Part shown: piece by piece, positions 42,352 to 50,810 of the stretch | How positions within the stretch are numbered: position 1 is the first letter of the stretch | Layout of the letters: each line of letters starts with the position of its first letter | NCBI GenBank assembly: GCA_964550635.1 | Contig: CAZJZV010000010.1 | Location: 1-54,379 of the forward strand | Length of the DNA: 54,379 nucleotides | Origin: RGIG4097 sp964550635 | GTDB lineage: Bacteria > Bacillota > Clostridia > Christensenellales > CAG-917 | Direction: 5' to 3' | Translations under genes and position numbers: made by a program | The notes under the pieces: model-generated | The model's database searches: none | What the model saw: only the letters and a program-made list of their open reading frames with translations | What the model was told of the DNA's origin: nothing

Positions 42352-44121
42352 ATGGAATTTAGAACTCATACTTGTGGTGAACTCAACGAAACAAACGTCG
42401 GTCAGAAAGTCAAACTTTCGGGCTGGCTTTCATCGACTCGCGATTTAGGCGCGGTCATCTTCTTCGTGCTCCGCGACTTTTACGGCTATACGCAGGTCGT
42501 CGCGTCCACGGACGAGATGAAGGAACTTGTGAGAAGTATCCCTCGCGAATCCACCGTATCGGTAGAAGGCAAGGTCATACTTCGCTCCGCTCCCAACCCC
42601 GATATGCCTACGGGACTCATCGAAATCGAACCCGAAAAGATTGAAATTCTCGGTCGTTGCTACGAGCAACTTCCCTTTGAAATCGCGACCAGCACGCAGT
42701 CAAGAGAGGATACGCGTTTGAAATATCGCTTCCTCGACCTGCGCAATCCCGAAGTCAAAGACAAAATCGTCTTCCGCGCGAAAGTCGTGAGTTGGCTCCG
42801 CAGAAAGATGACGGATATGGGATTCCTTGAAATCACCACTCCCATTCTTACGAGCAGTTCTCCCGAAGGCGCACGCGACTTCATCGTGCCGTCAAGACTC
42901 CACCCCGGCAAATTCTACGCCCTGCCTCAAGCACCGCAACAATACAAACAGTTGCTTATGGCGTCCGGCTTCGACAGATATTTCCAAATCGCACCCTGCT
43001 TCCGCGACGAAGACGCAAGAGCGGACAGAAGTCCCGGTGAGTTTTATCAACTCGACACCGAAATGTGTTTTGCAACTCAAGAAGACGTCTTCGCGGTTAT
43101 GGAAGAAGTGTTGACGGGTGTGTTCACCGAATTTAGCCCAAAGGGCTACAAGGTTGACAAAGGACCTTATCGCAGAATTAAATATCTCGACGCAATCCGC
43201 GATTACGGCTCCGATAAGCCCGACCTTCGCAACCCCCTTATCATCAAGGACGTGACGGATATTCTCGAAGAGAAAGCGCCTTTCTTTGAAAAGGGTAAGA
43301 CGATAAAAGCGATAGCGGTAGACAACTTCACGGGCGCAAGAAAGTATATCGACGCGCTCACCGAGAAGGTCAAAAACAACGGCGCAAGCGGTATGTACTG
43401 GTTCAAACTCGACGAAAAAGGCGAGATGGCGGGCGGTATCACGAAGTTTGCAGTGGATGCAAAAGACGCTCTCGTCGAAAGACTAAATCTCAAAGCGGGC
43501 AGTTTCGTCGCAATCGTAGCGGAAAGCAAGGACGCTTGGAAACAAGCGGGTTATCTCCGCACCGAACTCGGTACGAGTCTCGATTTGCTCGAAAAGGACG
43601 CATTCCGTTTCTGTTGGATAGTGGACTTCCCGATGTACGAACTCGACGACGAAGGCAAACTCGGGTTCTGCCACAATCCGTTCAGTATGCCCCAAGGCGG
43701 ACTCGACGCACTCAACAATATGAATCCGCTCGACGTGCTTGCATATCAATACGATAGCGTTGTCAACGGCGTCGAACTCAGCTCGGGCGCAGTCAGAAAC
43801 CACGAACCCGCCATTATGGAAAAGGCGTTTGAAATCGTGGGTTACGGCAAGGAAGTCATCGAAAAGAAATTCTCCGCACTCTACAACGCGTTCAAGTACG
43901 GCGCACCCCCTCACGCAGGTATCGCACCCGGCGTAGACCGCATAGTTATGTTGCTTGCAGGGGAGCCGAGCATCCGCGAAATCATCGTATTCCCGATGGA
44001 CAGAAACGCGAGAGATATACTCATGGGCGCACCGTCCCAAGTCAACGAGCAACAACTCAAAGACGTTCATATCAAACTCGACCTCACCGAAGAAGAGAAG
44101 AAGAACGCCGAACAAGAATAG
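42352..44121 (+). CDS. aspS: Aspartyl-tRNA synthetase
   Basis: 589 aa bacterial-type AspRS. OB domain (GQKVKLSGWLSSTRDLG), motif 1/2 region with SPEGARDF and PQAPQQYKQLLM, FRDEDARADRSPGEF, bacterial GAD insertion (about 290-410), and motif 3 GIAPGVDRIVMLLAG. Charges tRNA-Asp. Third gene of the operon. No obvious ribosome site. Confidence 0.97.
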   Translation: MEFRTHTCGELNETNVGQKVKLSGWLSSTRDLGAVIFFVLRDFYGYTQVVASTDEMKELVRSIPRESTVSVEGKVILRSAPNPDMPTGLIEIEPEKIEILGRCYEQLPFEIATSTQSREDTRLKYRFLDLRNPEVKDKIVFRAKVVSWLRRKMTDMGFLEITTPILTSSSPEGARDFIVPSRLHPGKFYALPQAPQQYKQLLMASGFDRYFQIAPCFRDEDARADRSPGEFYQLDTEMCFATQEDVFAVMEEVLTGVFTEFSPKGYKVDKGPYRRIKYLDAIRDYGSDKPDLRNPLIIKDVTDILEEKAPFFEKGKTIKAIAVDNFTGARKYIDALTEKVKNNGASGMYWFKLDEKGEMAGGITKFAVDAKDALVERLNLKAGSFVAIVAESKDAWKQAGYLRTELGTSLDLLEKDAFRFCWIVDFPMYELDDEGKLGFCHNPFSMPQGGLDALNNMNPLDVLAYQYDSVVNGVELSSGAVRNHEPAIMEKAFEIVGYGKEVIEKKFSALYNAFKYGAPPHAGIAPGVDRIVMLLAGEPSIREIIVFPMDRNARDILMGAPSQVNEQQLKDVHIKLDLTEEEKKNAEQE

Positions 44122-44186
44122 TCAACGTCCGCAATCGGACCACCCGAAAGGGAATAAATGAACATCGACTCTCAAAGGAGTAAATT

Positions 44187-45638
44187 ATGAACAAAAAACA
44201 CGTCATCAGCACCATCGCAGTCGCGTTGATTCTCGTCCTTGCCCTCGGCGTACTCGTCGCATGCAACAAGTACGAATGGGAAGGCACCACCCCCGCCGAT
44301 AGCTCCAAACCCGTGGAATCCAACGGCGGTTACTACGTCAGACAAGGCGACTACGCCTTCATCGTCAACGGCTACGATACGAACGAAAGCATCGACAATT
44401 CGTGGGGTACTCCCGTCAAAAACGGCATCGTCAGAGTGAAAGTCAACGCAGACGGCTCTTTGGACAACTCCACCGCAACGGTTATCGTGCCCAAACAAGT
44501 CTACAATTCCTACGCAAACGGCGGAATAGCGGTCTACGGCGAATGGGTTTACTATGCGACTCCCAACACCGATAGCGACAAAAACGGCACCGCATCCACC
44601 ACGCACACCGACTTCATGCGCACCAAGACCGACGGTTCAGTCACCCAACTCATCATCACCGTCAATTCTCGTTCGAGCGAATATTTCTTCACCGAATCCA
44701 GAATTTTGTTCTATCAAAACAGCGCAATCGAATACGTCGATTTCAGCGGTATGAGCGGCAAGAAGTCCTCCGATAATATGAAGGGCGTCACCACCGGCAC
44801 TCTTGCAACCGACGTGTCTTCCGTCCAATGGAATTACGGCTCCGACTACATCGTCTACACCAAGAACGAAACCGGCGATACGAGCTATGAATTCTGCAAC
44901 TATATCTACACCGTCAAAGCAAACGGCGAAGGCGGAGAAAAACTCGTTGCGGACAAATATACCTACTTGACGGATGCGGAAAAGGCAAATTACGTGGACT
45001 ACTTCCCGACCAAAGTGTTCAGCTACTCTCTCAAAGGCTCCTACGTCGAGAGCGACGGCAAGACTACGATTTACTACACCAAGTCCAACTATATCAATAG
45101 CACCACCGAAAGCACCGGTCTTTACTGCACGACTATCGGCTACGGCGAGAAACTCGATGCAACCCGCGAAAAACATCTCACCTTCACCGATCCCACCGCA
45201 ATTTACGCTTTGGGTTATGAGAAAGGCGCGCTCGTTACTATGAGCAATAAGAACGTCTATCTCGTGTCCGACAACGCAAACGACGCAAGCGACGTCTACA
45301 AAAATATAGTCGTCGGCAAGAGCGTGACCGTGCAAGCAGTCGTCGGCGGCACCGTGTACTATTCTGATAGCGACGGCGCGAAGATTTACGCAATCAATCT
45401 CGTCGCAAGCGAAGGCAAATATACCAACGAAACCGTCGTGCTCAGTGCGAAGTTCAACGCATCTTGGCTCAAACTCGATTTCGCGGGCAACAGACTCTTC
45501 TTCTTCGATAGCAACGATTATAACTACGTGCATTACGTCGACCTTGACTCCTATGCGGGCAAAGCAATCGACGAAACCACTTTCGTAGGCATAATGAACC
45601 AAGCGGACCTCGATGCAAAAGAGGCGGCGGAAAAATAA
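44187..45638 (+). CDS. Secreted lipoprotein, probable beta-propeller (483 aa)
   Basis: Signal peptide with lipidated Cys26 (VLVAC). The mature part has repeats of about 45-60 residues with patterns such as GEWVYYATPN, SSEYFFTESRILFYQ, SDYIVYTKN, TTIYYTKSN, GTVYYSDSDGAKIYAI and NRLFFFD, typical of a DUF5050-like WD/TolB propeller. It sits 65 bp after aspS with its own AAAGGAG and is likely co-transcribed. Function unknown; perhaps a surface scaffold. Confidence 0.8.
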   Translation: MNKKHVISTIAVALILVLALGVLVACNKYEWEGTTPADSSKPVESNGGYYVRQGDYAFIVNGYDTNESIDNSWGTPVKNGIVRVKVNADGSLDNSTATVIVPKQVYNSYANGGIAVYGEWVYYATPNTDSDKNGTASTTHTDFMRTKTDGSVTQLIITVNSRSSEYFFTESRILFYQNSAIEYVDFSGMSGKKSSDNMKGVTTGTLATDVSSVQWNYGSDYIVYTKNETGDTSYEFCNYIYTVKANGEGGEKLVADKYTYLTDAEKANYVDYFPTKVFSYSLKGSYVESDGKTTIYYTKSNYINSTTESTGLYCTTIGYGEKLDATREKHLTFTDPTAIYALGYEKGALVTMSNKNVYLVSDNANDASDVYKNIVVGKSVTVQAVVGGTVYYSDSDGAKIYAINLVASEGKYTNETVVLSAKFNASWLKLDFAGNRLFFFDSNDYNYVHYVDLDSYAGKAIDETTFVGIMNQADLDAKEAAEK

Positions 45639-45646
45639 TCAACACC

Positions 45647-45682
45647 ACGTCCCCGCATAATGCGGGGACGTATTCTATTTTT
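45647..45682 (+). terminator. Perfect hairpin abutting the fabG start
   Basis: ACGTCCCCGCA - TAA - TGCGGGGACGT (11-bp stem) then ATTCTATTTTT, which runs directly into the ATG at 45683. Could terminate the operon or control entry into fabG. Confidence 0.75.
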
Positions 45683-46387
45683 ATGAACGTACTCGTGACA
45701 GGCGGGGGTAGGGGAATAGGCGAAGCCATAGTCCGCACCCTTGCAAATAAATATAAAGTCGCTTTCACCTACAACCAAAGCGAAGAAAAGGCTCTCTCTC
45801 TCGAAAAAGAACTCGAAGGAAGAGTCAAGGCTTTCAGATGCGACGTTTCTTCCGCGGAAGACGTGAAAAGAATGGCAAATGAAGTCCGCTCGTCTTTCGG
45901 CAAAATCAATATGCTCGTCAACAATGCGGGCGTATCTATGACAAAACTCTTCCAAGACTTGTCCGACGACGACTGGCGCAAGGTTATGGGCGTCAATCTC
46001 GACGGCACATTCTTCGTGACGAGAGAGTTTGTCCCCGATATGATTAGCGCGGGTTTCGGCAGAATCGTCAACGTGTCGTCTATGTGGGGTATCAGCGGCG
46101 CAAGTATGGAAACCGCTTATTCCGCGTCGAAAGCAGGGGTGATAGGGTTGACCAAAGCACTTGCACAAGAACTTGCCCCGTCGGGTATCACCGTCAACGC
46201 GGTCGCTCCCGGCGCAATCGACACCGATATGATGCACGAGTATTCCCCCGACGAAATCACCGATTTCGCATCCACAATCCCCCTTGGCAGACTGGGCACT
46301 CCCGACGAAGTCGCTCATGCGGTGGATTATCTTCTCTCCGCGTCATACGTGACTTCCGTCATCTTATCTATCGACGGCGGCTTTTAG
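45683..46387 (+). CDS. Short-chain dehydrogenase/reductase, FabG/YmfI-like
   Basis: 234 aa classical SDR. NAD(P) motif TGGGRGIG at 6-13, NNAG, catalytic Ser in NVSS, and YSASK for Tyr and Lys. Closest by appearance to 3-oxoacyl-ACP reductase-type proteins (fatty-acid synthesis), but no fab genes are nearby, so the substrate is uncertain. No ribosome site; the ATG is at the end of the hairpin's T tract. Confidence 0.88.
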   Translation: MNVLVTGGGRGIGEAIVRTLANKYKVAFTYNQSEEKALSLEKELEGRVKAFRCDVSSAEDVKRMANEVRSSFGKINMLVNNAGVSMTKLFQDLSDDDWRKVMGVNLDGTFFVTREFVPDMISAGFGRIVNVSSMWGISGASMETAYSASKAGVIGLTKALAQELAPSGITVNAVAPGAIDTDMMHEYSPDEITDFASTIPLGRLGTPDEVAHAVDYLLSASYVTSVILSIDGGF

Positions 46388-46421
46388 ACGGCGCTATTTG
46401 GCGCATAACTGTGTCAACTAC

Positions 46422-46473
46422 AAAATCCGACACCCTCACGTACGCCCAGTACGCTTCGGTCGTCGGATTTTTT
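46422..46473 (+). terminator. Branched terminator after fabG
   Basis: AAAATCCGAC pairs with GTCGGATTTT; the inner CGTAC-GCCCA-GTACG forms a second hairpin. The rest of 46388-46599 shows nothing else. Confidence 0.8.
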
Positions 46474-46599
46474 GTTTCCTTGCTCTGCATCCAAATATCG
46501 CCGTCTAAAACTTTTCTTATTTTTCTCGTTCTTCATCAATTTATCGCGATTTTCCCTTTTTATATATATTTACTATGATAGATATACTAAATTTCCTTA

Positions 46600-46628
46600 T
46601 TGACACTTTTTGCGCTATAGATTATAAT
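46600..46628 (+). promoter_or_regulatory. Promoter of the 46707 lipoprotein (perfect consensus)
   Basis: TTGACA, 17-bp spacer, TATAAT, about 72-nt leader with AGGAGG. Confidence 0.92.
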
Positions 46629-46706
46629 AAATACGTATCAACTTGAAGCTCAAACACAAACTAATCAAAAAAAACACAACAAAGCATTTTTCATAGGAGG
46701 ATAATT

Positions 46707-49187
46707 ATGAAAAAGTTTGACATCAAAAAATTGTTGGTTTTGGTGCTCGCACTTGTTCTCGTGTTCGCACTCGTCGCATGTAACGGCGGCGGCAGCGGTG
46801 ACACCGACACGGATACAAATGACGGCGGCAGCTCTAAGCCGAAGCCGAAGCCCACTCCCGCTCCCACCCTTGGTGAAGGTCAAATCACGACCGCAGATTT
46901 CTTTGAAAAACTCTGGAACGGCGCATCCGTTATCGGTTCTGAAGAAATCGGCGACAACGACGATATCGGTCTTGAACTCGGTCTCAGCATTGGCGTGACC
47001 AACGACAAAAACGAAATCGTTGACCTCGGCATTGATATTTATGCAATCCTTGACAGAGACACCAACGTGAACACTGCGGCAAAAGTCAAAATCCACGACC
47101 TCACCGGTTCCACGGACAACAACTGGCTCGCAATCTATTTCTTCTTGGATGATCCTTACAAAGCATACGTTGATTGGTCCTATGGCAACAATGAACAACA
47201 CTTCCAAGTCGGTTTCGATGCAGGCTTCAACGGCACTTGGGCATCTGTCATCGACGGATTCTTCAATGATACCAAACTCGGCGGCAAGAACATCGACGCA
47301 CTCATTACCACCTTCACCAAAGACATGGGCGATGAATGGGGACTCACCGGTCTCATCAACTCCGTGACTAGCGTCTTCGGTCTTGACCTTGACAGCCTTA
47401 TTCAATCGGTCGTCAAGATGCTCGGCGCAAAAGATGCAAACACCAGCGATGGCATCCTCGCACTCTTGAAGAGCATCGGCGGTATGCTCACCGGCGAAAG
47501 CACGAAGAACAACGTTTATCCCTGCACGGCTGAAGACGGCGTCTACACTGCACCTCTCACCACCGCATGGGGACTTGTCGGCATACTCCTTGGAGATAGC
47601 GCAAACGACATCTACGTTGACGCAAACGAAAACGAAAAATATGATAAAGACACCGACACCGAATTCCTCCGTCACGAAGAAAGCTATATCGGTACTGCAC
47701 TCGGCGGTCTCAACGTCAAAGAACTCGCTCTCCAATACAAACTCAACAGTGACAACGAACTTGACGGCTTGACCATCAAAGCAGGTATCGGCCTCGATGA
47801 CAAGAAGAACGGCAAAGTCTTCGATCTCGCAATCAACATCAATAGCCTCAGATTCCACAATCTCCACACCATCGCAAACCAAGCGGCGGCGGCAGATGTC
47901 TTCGGAATTGACGTTAAAGATTATGCAGAATTCTTTGAATTCAACCTTGGCATCGGCGCAACCCTCGCAGGTGATGCTCTCGTCATCGGTGATTACAACT
48001 TTAACGGCGCATACGCAATCGAACTCAAAGGTTTCATCGACCTTCTCAACCATGAAAACAACAAGACCGCTCTCGAAGCAGTCGTGAAGTACAACAACAC
48101 TGCAATCATCAACGCAGTCTACTCCGCACAATCCAGTTTCGATAAATACGGTCAAATCATCCTTACCGTTAACAACGCTGTGAAATTCTCGGATGGCGGA
48201 AAACAATCCGTCGTTGGCGCTCTTGCAAAAGAAGTCATGCCTTTGGCAGTCAAAGCACTTATTGGCAAGAACGTTTGGTATGTTGATGCAAACTCCAACG
48301 GCCAGTATGATATTGGCGAAGAAGAGGACGTAACCGAAGAAACCGCAAACGCAGTTGAAACATTTGTATACAACAGCGTAGCACTCCAAGATGCAGGCAT
48401 TGCACTCGCAAACGCACTTTACACTGAATCCTTCGCAAATGCAGCGGCAATCGTGGCAGAAGGCGCAACCTTCACCTATGACACCAACTTCAAGGGCGCA
48501 GTCATCCAACAAATCGACCTTGTTGATCTCTTCGCAGGTCTCTTCGGCGGCGAACCTTCCTACACTGCACCTTCTGCGGCAGAAGCAGAAACTGTGAAAG
48601 AAGTTTCCAACAAAGGAACCCTCACCTACAAAGATGCAGACGGCAACAACGTTTGGATCGCAAACGTCCAAAAGATCGTCGTAGCAGTTGCAAACGCACT
48701 CAGCAGAACCAATGACGGCGCAGTCGTTCTCGAAGTTAAAGACGTGTCCAAGGTTATCGGCGCAATCTTCGCAGACAATCACGGTCCTACGTCTGTCGAT
48801 GAATTTGTCAATGGCAACACGGCAAAGAAACTCAAAGGCCTCTTCACTGCAGAAAACGAAGCATGGATCGCAAAGACCTTCGCAGGCAGCGCATGGGTTG
48901 AAGAAGATAGCTCCATCATCAACCTGTTCAAGAGCGGCGTGAAGATCACGATCACGGATGCTCCCACCATCGCAATCGACGTTGATCTCGTAGGCGATGC
49001 AAGCATCTCCCTCAACCTCTCTGCAAGCATCGAAGAAGCAAATGCTGCACCTAGCTATGACAGCGTAACTCGTCCCGATGGTATTAGCGGATACTTTGAT
49101 GAATCTCAAGGTGTCTACGAAGTAGAAACCGGCAACAACGCAGGTGTATGGTGTGTTCTCTCTATCGCAAGAGAAGTAGAAGCATAA
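46707..49187 (+). CDS. Large secreted lipoprotein of unknown function (826 aa)
   Basis: Signal peptide with lipidated Cys25 (ALVAC), a Gly/Asp/Thr then Pro/Lys-rich linker (KPKPKPTPAPT) and a long domain with many amphipathic strands and helices. Two calcium-loop-like segments occur near 303 (DANENEKYDKD) and 525 (DANSNGQYDIGEEED). Repeated pairs of similar segments (for example LKGFIDLLNHENN, FSLNLSASIEEAN-type ends) suggest internal duplication. The very strong promoter and codon bias suggest an abundant surface protein. Family not recognised. Confidence 0.85.
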   Translation: MKKFDIKKLLVLVLALVLVFALVACNGGGSGDTDTDTNDGGSSKPKPKPTPAPTLGEGQITTADFFEKLWNGASVIGSEEIGDNDDIGLELGLSIGVTNDKNEIVDLGIDIYAILDRDTNVNTAAKVKIHDLTGSTDNNWLAIYFFLDDPYKAYVDWSYGNNEQHFQVGFDAGFNGTWASVIDGFFNDTKLGGKNIDALITTFTKDMGDEWGLTGLINSVTSVFGLDLDSLIQSVVKMLGAKDANTSDGILALLKSIGGMLTGESTKNNVYPCTAEDGVYTAPLTTAWGLVGILLGDSANDIYVDANENEKYDKDTDTEFLRHEESYIGTALGGLNVKELALQYKLNSDNELDGLTIKAGIGLDDKKNGKVFDLAININSLRFHNLHTIANQAAAADVFGIDVKDYAEFFEFNLGIGATLAGDALVIGDYNFNGAYAIELKGFIDLLNHENNKTALEAVVKYNNTAIINAVYSAQSSFDKYGQIILTVNNAVKFSDGGKQSVVGALAKEVMPLAVKALIGKNVWYVDANSNGQYDIGEEEDVTEETANAVETFVYNSVALQDAGIALANALYTESFANAAAIVAEGATFTYDTNFKGAVIQQIDLVDLFAGLFGGEPSYTAPSAAEAETVKEVSNKGTLTYKDADGNNVWIANVQKIVVAVANALSRTNDGAVVLEVKDVSKVIGAIFADNHGPTSVDEFVNGNTAKKLKGLFTAENEAWIAKTFAGSAWVEEDSSIINLFKSGVKITITDAPTIAIDVDLVGDASISLNLSASIEEANAAPSYDSVTRPDGISGYFDESQGVYEVETGNNAGVWCVLSIAREVEA

Positions 49188-49210
49188 GCACACTTTAGCT
49201 TAAACAAACG

Positions 49211-49238
49211 ACAAGCACTCCCTCGGGAGTGCTTGTTT
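49211..49238 (+). terminator. Terminator of the 826-aa lipoprotein
   Basis: ACAAGCACTCC - CTCG - GGAGTGCTTGT, followed by TT and another hairpin CTTGCG-GGA-CGCAAG. Confidence 0.8.
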
Positions 49239-49269
49239 CATTCTTGCGGGACGCAAGAGAGAAACAATG

Positions 49270-49388
49270 AGATATCAACAGAAGTTGATATGATATATGG
49301 CTTGCGCCATATGATATACTTGCTTTGCAAGCATGATATATGCAGACGGCGGAGTGTATATTACTCCGCCGTCTGCATATTGTGGATT
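49270..49388. repeat. Modular hairpin array with TGATATA spacers (left-arm type)
   Basis: Units: ATCAAC-AGAA-GTTGAT, then TGATATA followed in turn by TGGC-TTGC-GCCA, CTTGC-TTT-GCAAG and a long 14-bp stem GCAGACGGCGGAGT / ACTCCGCCGTCTGC with loop GTATATT. It ends GCATATTGTGGATT, the same end as the left arm of the 38130 array. No inverted right arm follows. Confidence 0.88.
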
Positions 49389-49403
49389 TTTAGTCTATTA
49401 TAC

Positions 49404-49452
49404 AGTCATTCCCGCTGCATTTTGTCATTCCGAGCGTAGCGTGGGAATCTCA
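49404..49452 (+). repeat. Short dispersed motif (GTCATTCC...)
   Basis: Two GTCATTCC starts, the second reading GTCATTCCGAGCGTAGCG, resemble the left edges at 2753 and 3244. Probably a decayed fragment of that repeat. Confidence 0.55.
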
Positions 49453-49496
49453 TGGGAATGAAACGCTCAAACTAAACAACTCCCGTTTCAAAAAAC

Positions 49497-49525
49497 TTGA
49501 AATAACGGGGCGGATGTTGTATAAT
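49497..49525 (+). promoter_or_regulatory. Promoter of the M28-like gene, start point at the ATG
   Basis: TTGAAA, 17-bp spacer, TATAAT; 7 nt separate the -10 from ATG 49533. Confidence 0.82.
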
Positions 49526-49532
49526 GTGTCGT

Positions 49533-50810
49533 ATGGAAGATTTGGTGCTTAAAAAATCCGAAAATCCCGTGTTTGCAAGCGCGCAAGACGTTGTCGACGC
49601 GTGCGATTTTGCCGAAGAGTTTTGCGCGGAGCTCGCAGAACACAAGGCAAGGCTCACGGGAACAAAGGAAGAAACTGCGACTGCGCGCCTTATTCGCGAC
49701 CGTTTGCATGCCGAAACGGATGCTAACGTGCGCCTTGAAGCGTACAAATCTCGTCCCCTTGCAGGCAGGGGGAGTGCGATATTGCTTGCGGGGTGGTATG
49801 CGCTATGTTTGGTGCTTTATCTTCTTTCCTTTGCGTGCGACGGCATAGGCGGAATAATCATCACACTCGTATCTCTCGTGTTGTTCATTGCGGGGGTAGT
49901 GGTGTTTGGAGCGTTATTCTTCGGAATGGGCGGACGGCTTGAGAAATTGCTCCCCGTCAAAGTGTCCTACAACGTCGTTAGCGAGCGTTGCCCGAGCGTA
50001 TGTGAAAAGGGCAAGGAACGCACCTTAATCATCGCCGCAGGGCACGACAACGTCTACGGCGCGCGGGTTACCGACTTCGACAAGTTGAGAAAAGTCGTGA
50101 TAGCGGTCGTGCCAATCTCTCTTTCTATGTTCGTATTGTTTGCCGTATTGAGAATGGCGATCGGCATAGACACTGTTGCAAAGACGACTTCATTCATCGT
50201 GATATGCGGATTTTCGTCCGCGACGGGAATAGCGATGCTTGCGACGTTCTACTCTCGCTCCCCGAAATACGTGCGCGACAACGGCGGAATGGCGACTTCA
50301 GTTGCGCTTGCGACGTTTGCATATTTTGCGGAAAATCCGCATTTGCTCCCCGACGACGTTCGACTCGTATTCGCATCGTTTGGCGGAGAGAATTCCGCAC
50401 ACGGCGGAAGCAGAGCATTCGTCAACGCTCACCCCGAATTTGAAAACGCACAAGTCATAACGATAGGGGAAGTGGTCGGCGGAGATTTCACCATACCCGA
50501 AAACGACGGTTTTCGCAATATCAAGACGTCCGAAACCGTCAGAAGTGCGCTCGTGCGCTCGGCGGAGTTGCAGAATATTCCCGTAGTGGTGAAGCGCAAC
50601 TCGACGATAAAAGACAAAATCGGCTGTTTTCACGGCTTTGTATCAAACGCATTTTCCAAGTCAAACGTTTCTTCGGCTACCGTATTTGCAAAGGACTTCG
50701 ATGCAAGTGCGGAAGTCGTCCGCAGAGAGGATATCGAACGGCTATTTTCGCTGAGCGTGACCGCTGCGTCTTTACTCATGGAGGACGATTTTGGAGCAAA
50801 ACAAACTTAA
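49533..50810 (+). CDS. M28-family-like membrane metallopeptidase
   Basis: 425 aa. N-terminal soluble segment, membrane helices at about 82-103, 106-130, 188-210 and 218-240, and M28 peptidase blocks split around them: AAGHDNVYGA (H171), RDNGGMATSVAL (D249), FGGENSAHGGSRAFV (E286) and IGEVVGGD. They correspond to the H, D, E and D/E zinc ligands of Zn aminopeptidases, though the first motif is HDN instead of HxD and the EE pair is GEN, so activity may be altered. Possibly a membrane peptidase with IIC-like partner encoded next. No ribosome site; leaderless start proposed at 49533. Confidence 0.78.
   Translation: MEDLVLKKSENPVFASAQDVVDACDFAEEFCAELAEHKARLTGTKEETATARLIRDRLHAETDANVRLEAYKSRPLAGRGSAILLAGWYALCLVLYLLSFACDGIGGIIITLVSLVLFIAGVVVFGALFFGMGGRLEKLLPVKVSYNVVSERCPSVCEKGKERTLIIAAGHDNVYGARVTDFDKLRKVVIAVVPISLSMFVLFAVLRMAIGIDTVAKTTSFIVICGFSSATGIAMLATFYSRSPKYVRDNGGMATSVALATFAYFAENPHLLPDDVRLVFASFGGENSAHGGSRAFVNAHPEFENAQVITIGEVVGGDFTIPENDGFRNIKTSETVRSALVRSAELQNIPVVVKRNSTIKDKIGCFHGFVSNAFSKSNVSSATVFAKDFDASAEVVRREDIERLFSLSVTAASLLMEDDFGAKQT

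Noticed and set aside
46665..49193. 842-aa minus-strand frame rich in Cys and Val
   Set aside because: Antisense of the 826-aa lipoprotein, which has promoter, ribosome site and signal peptide.
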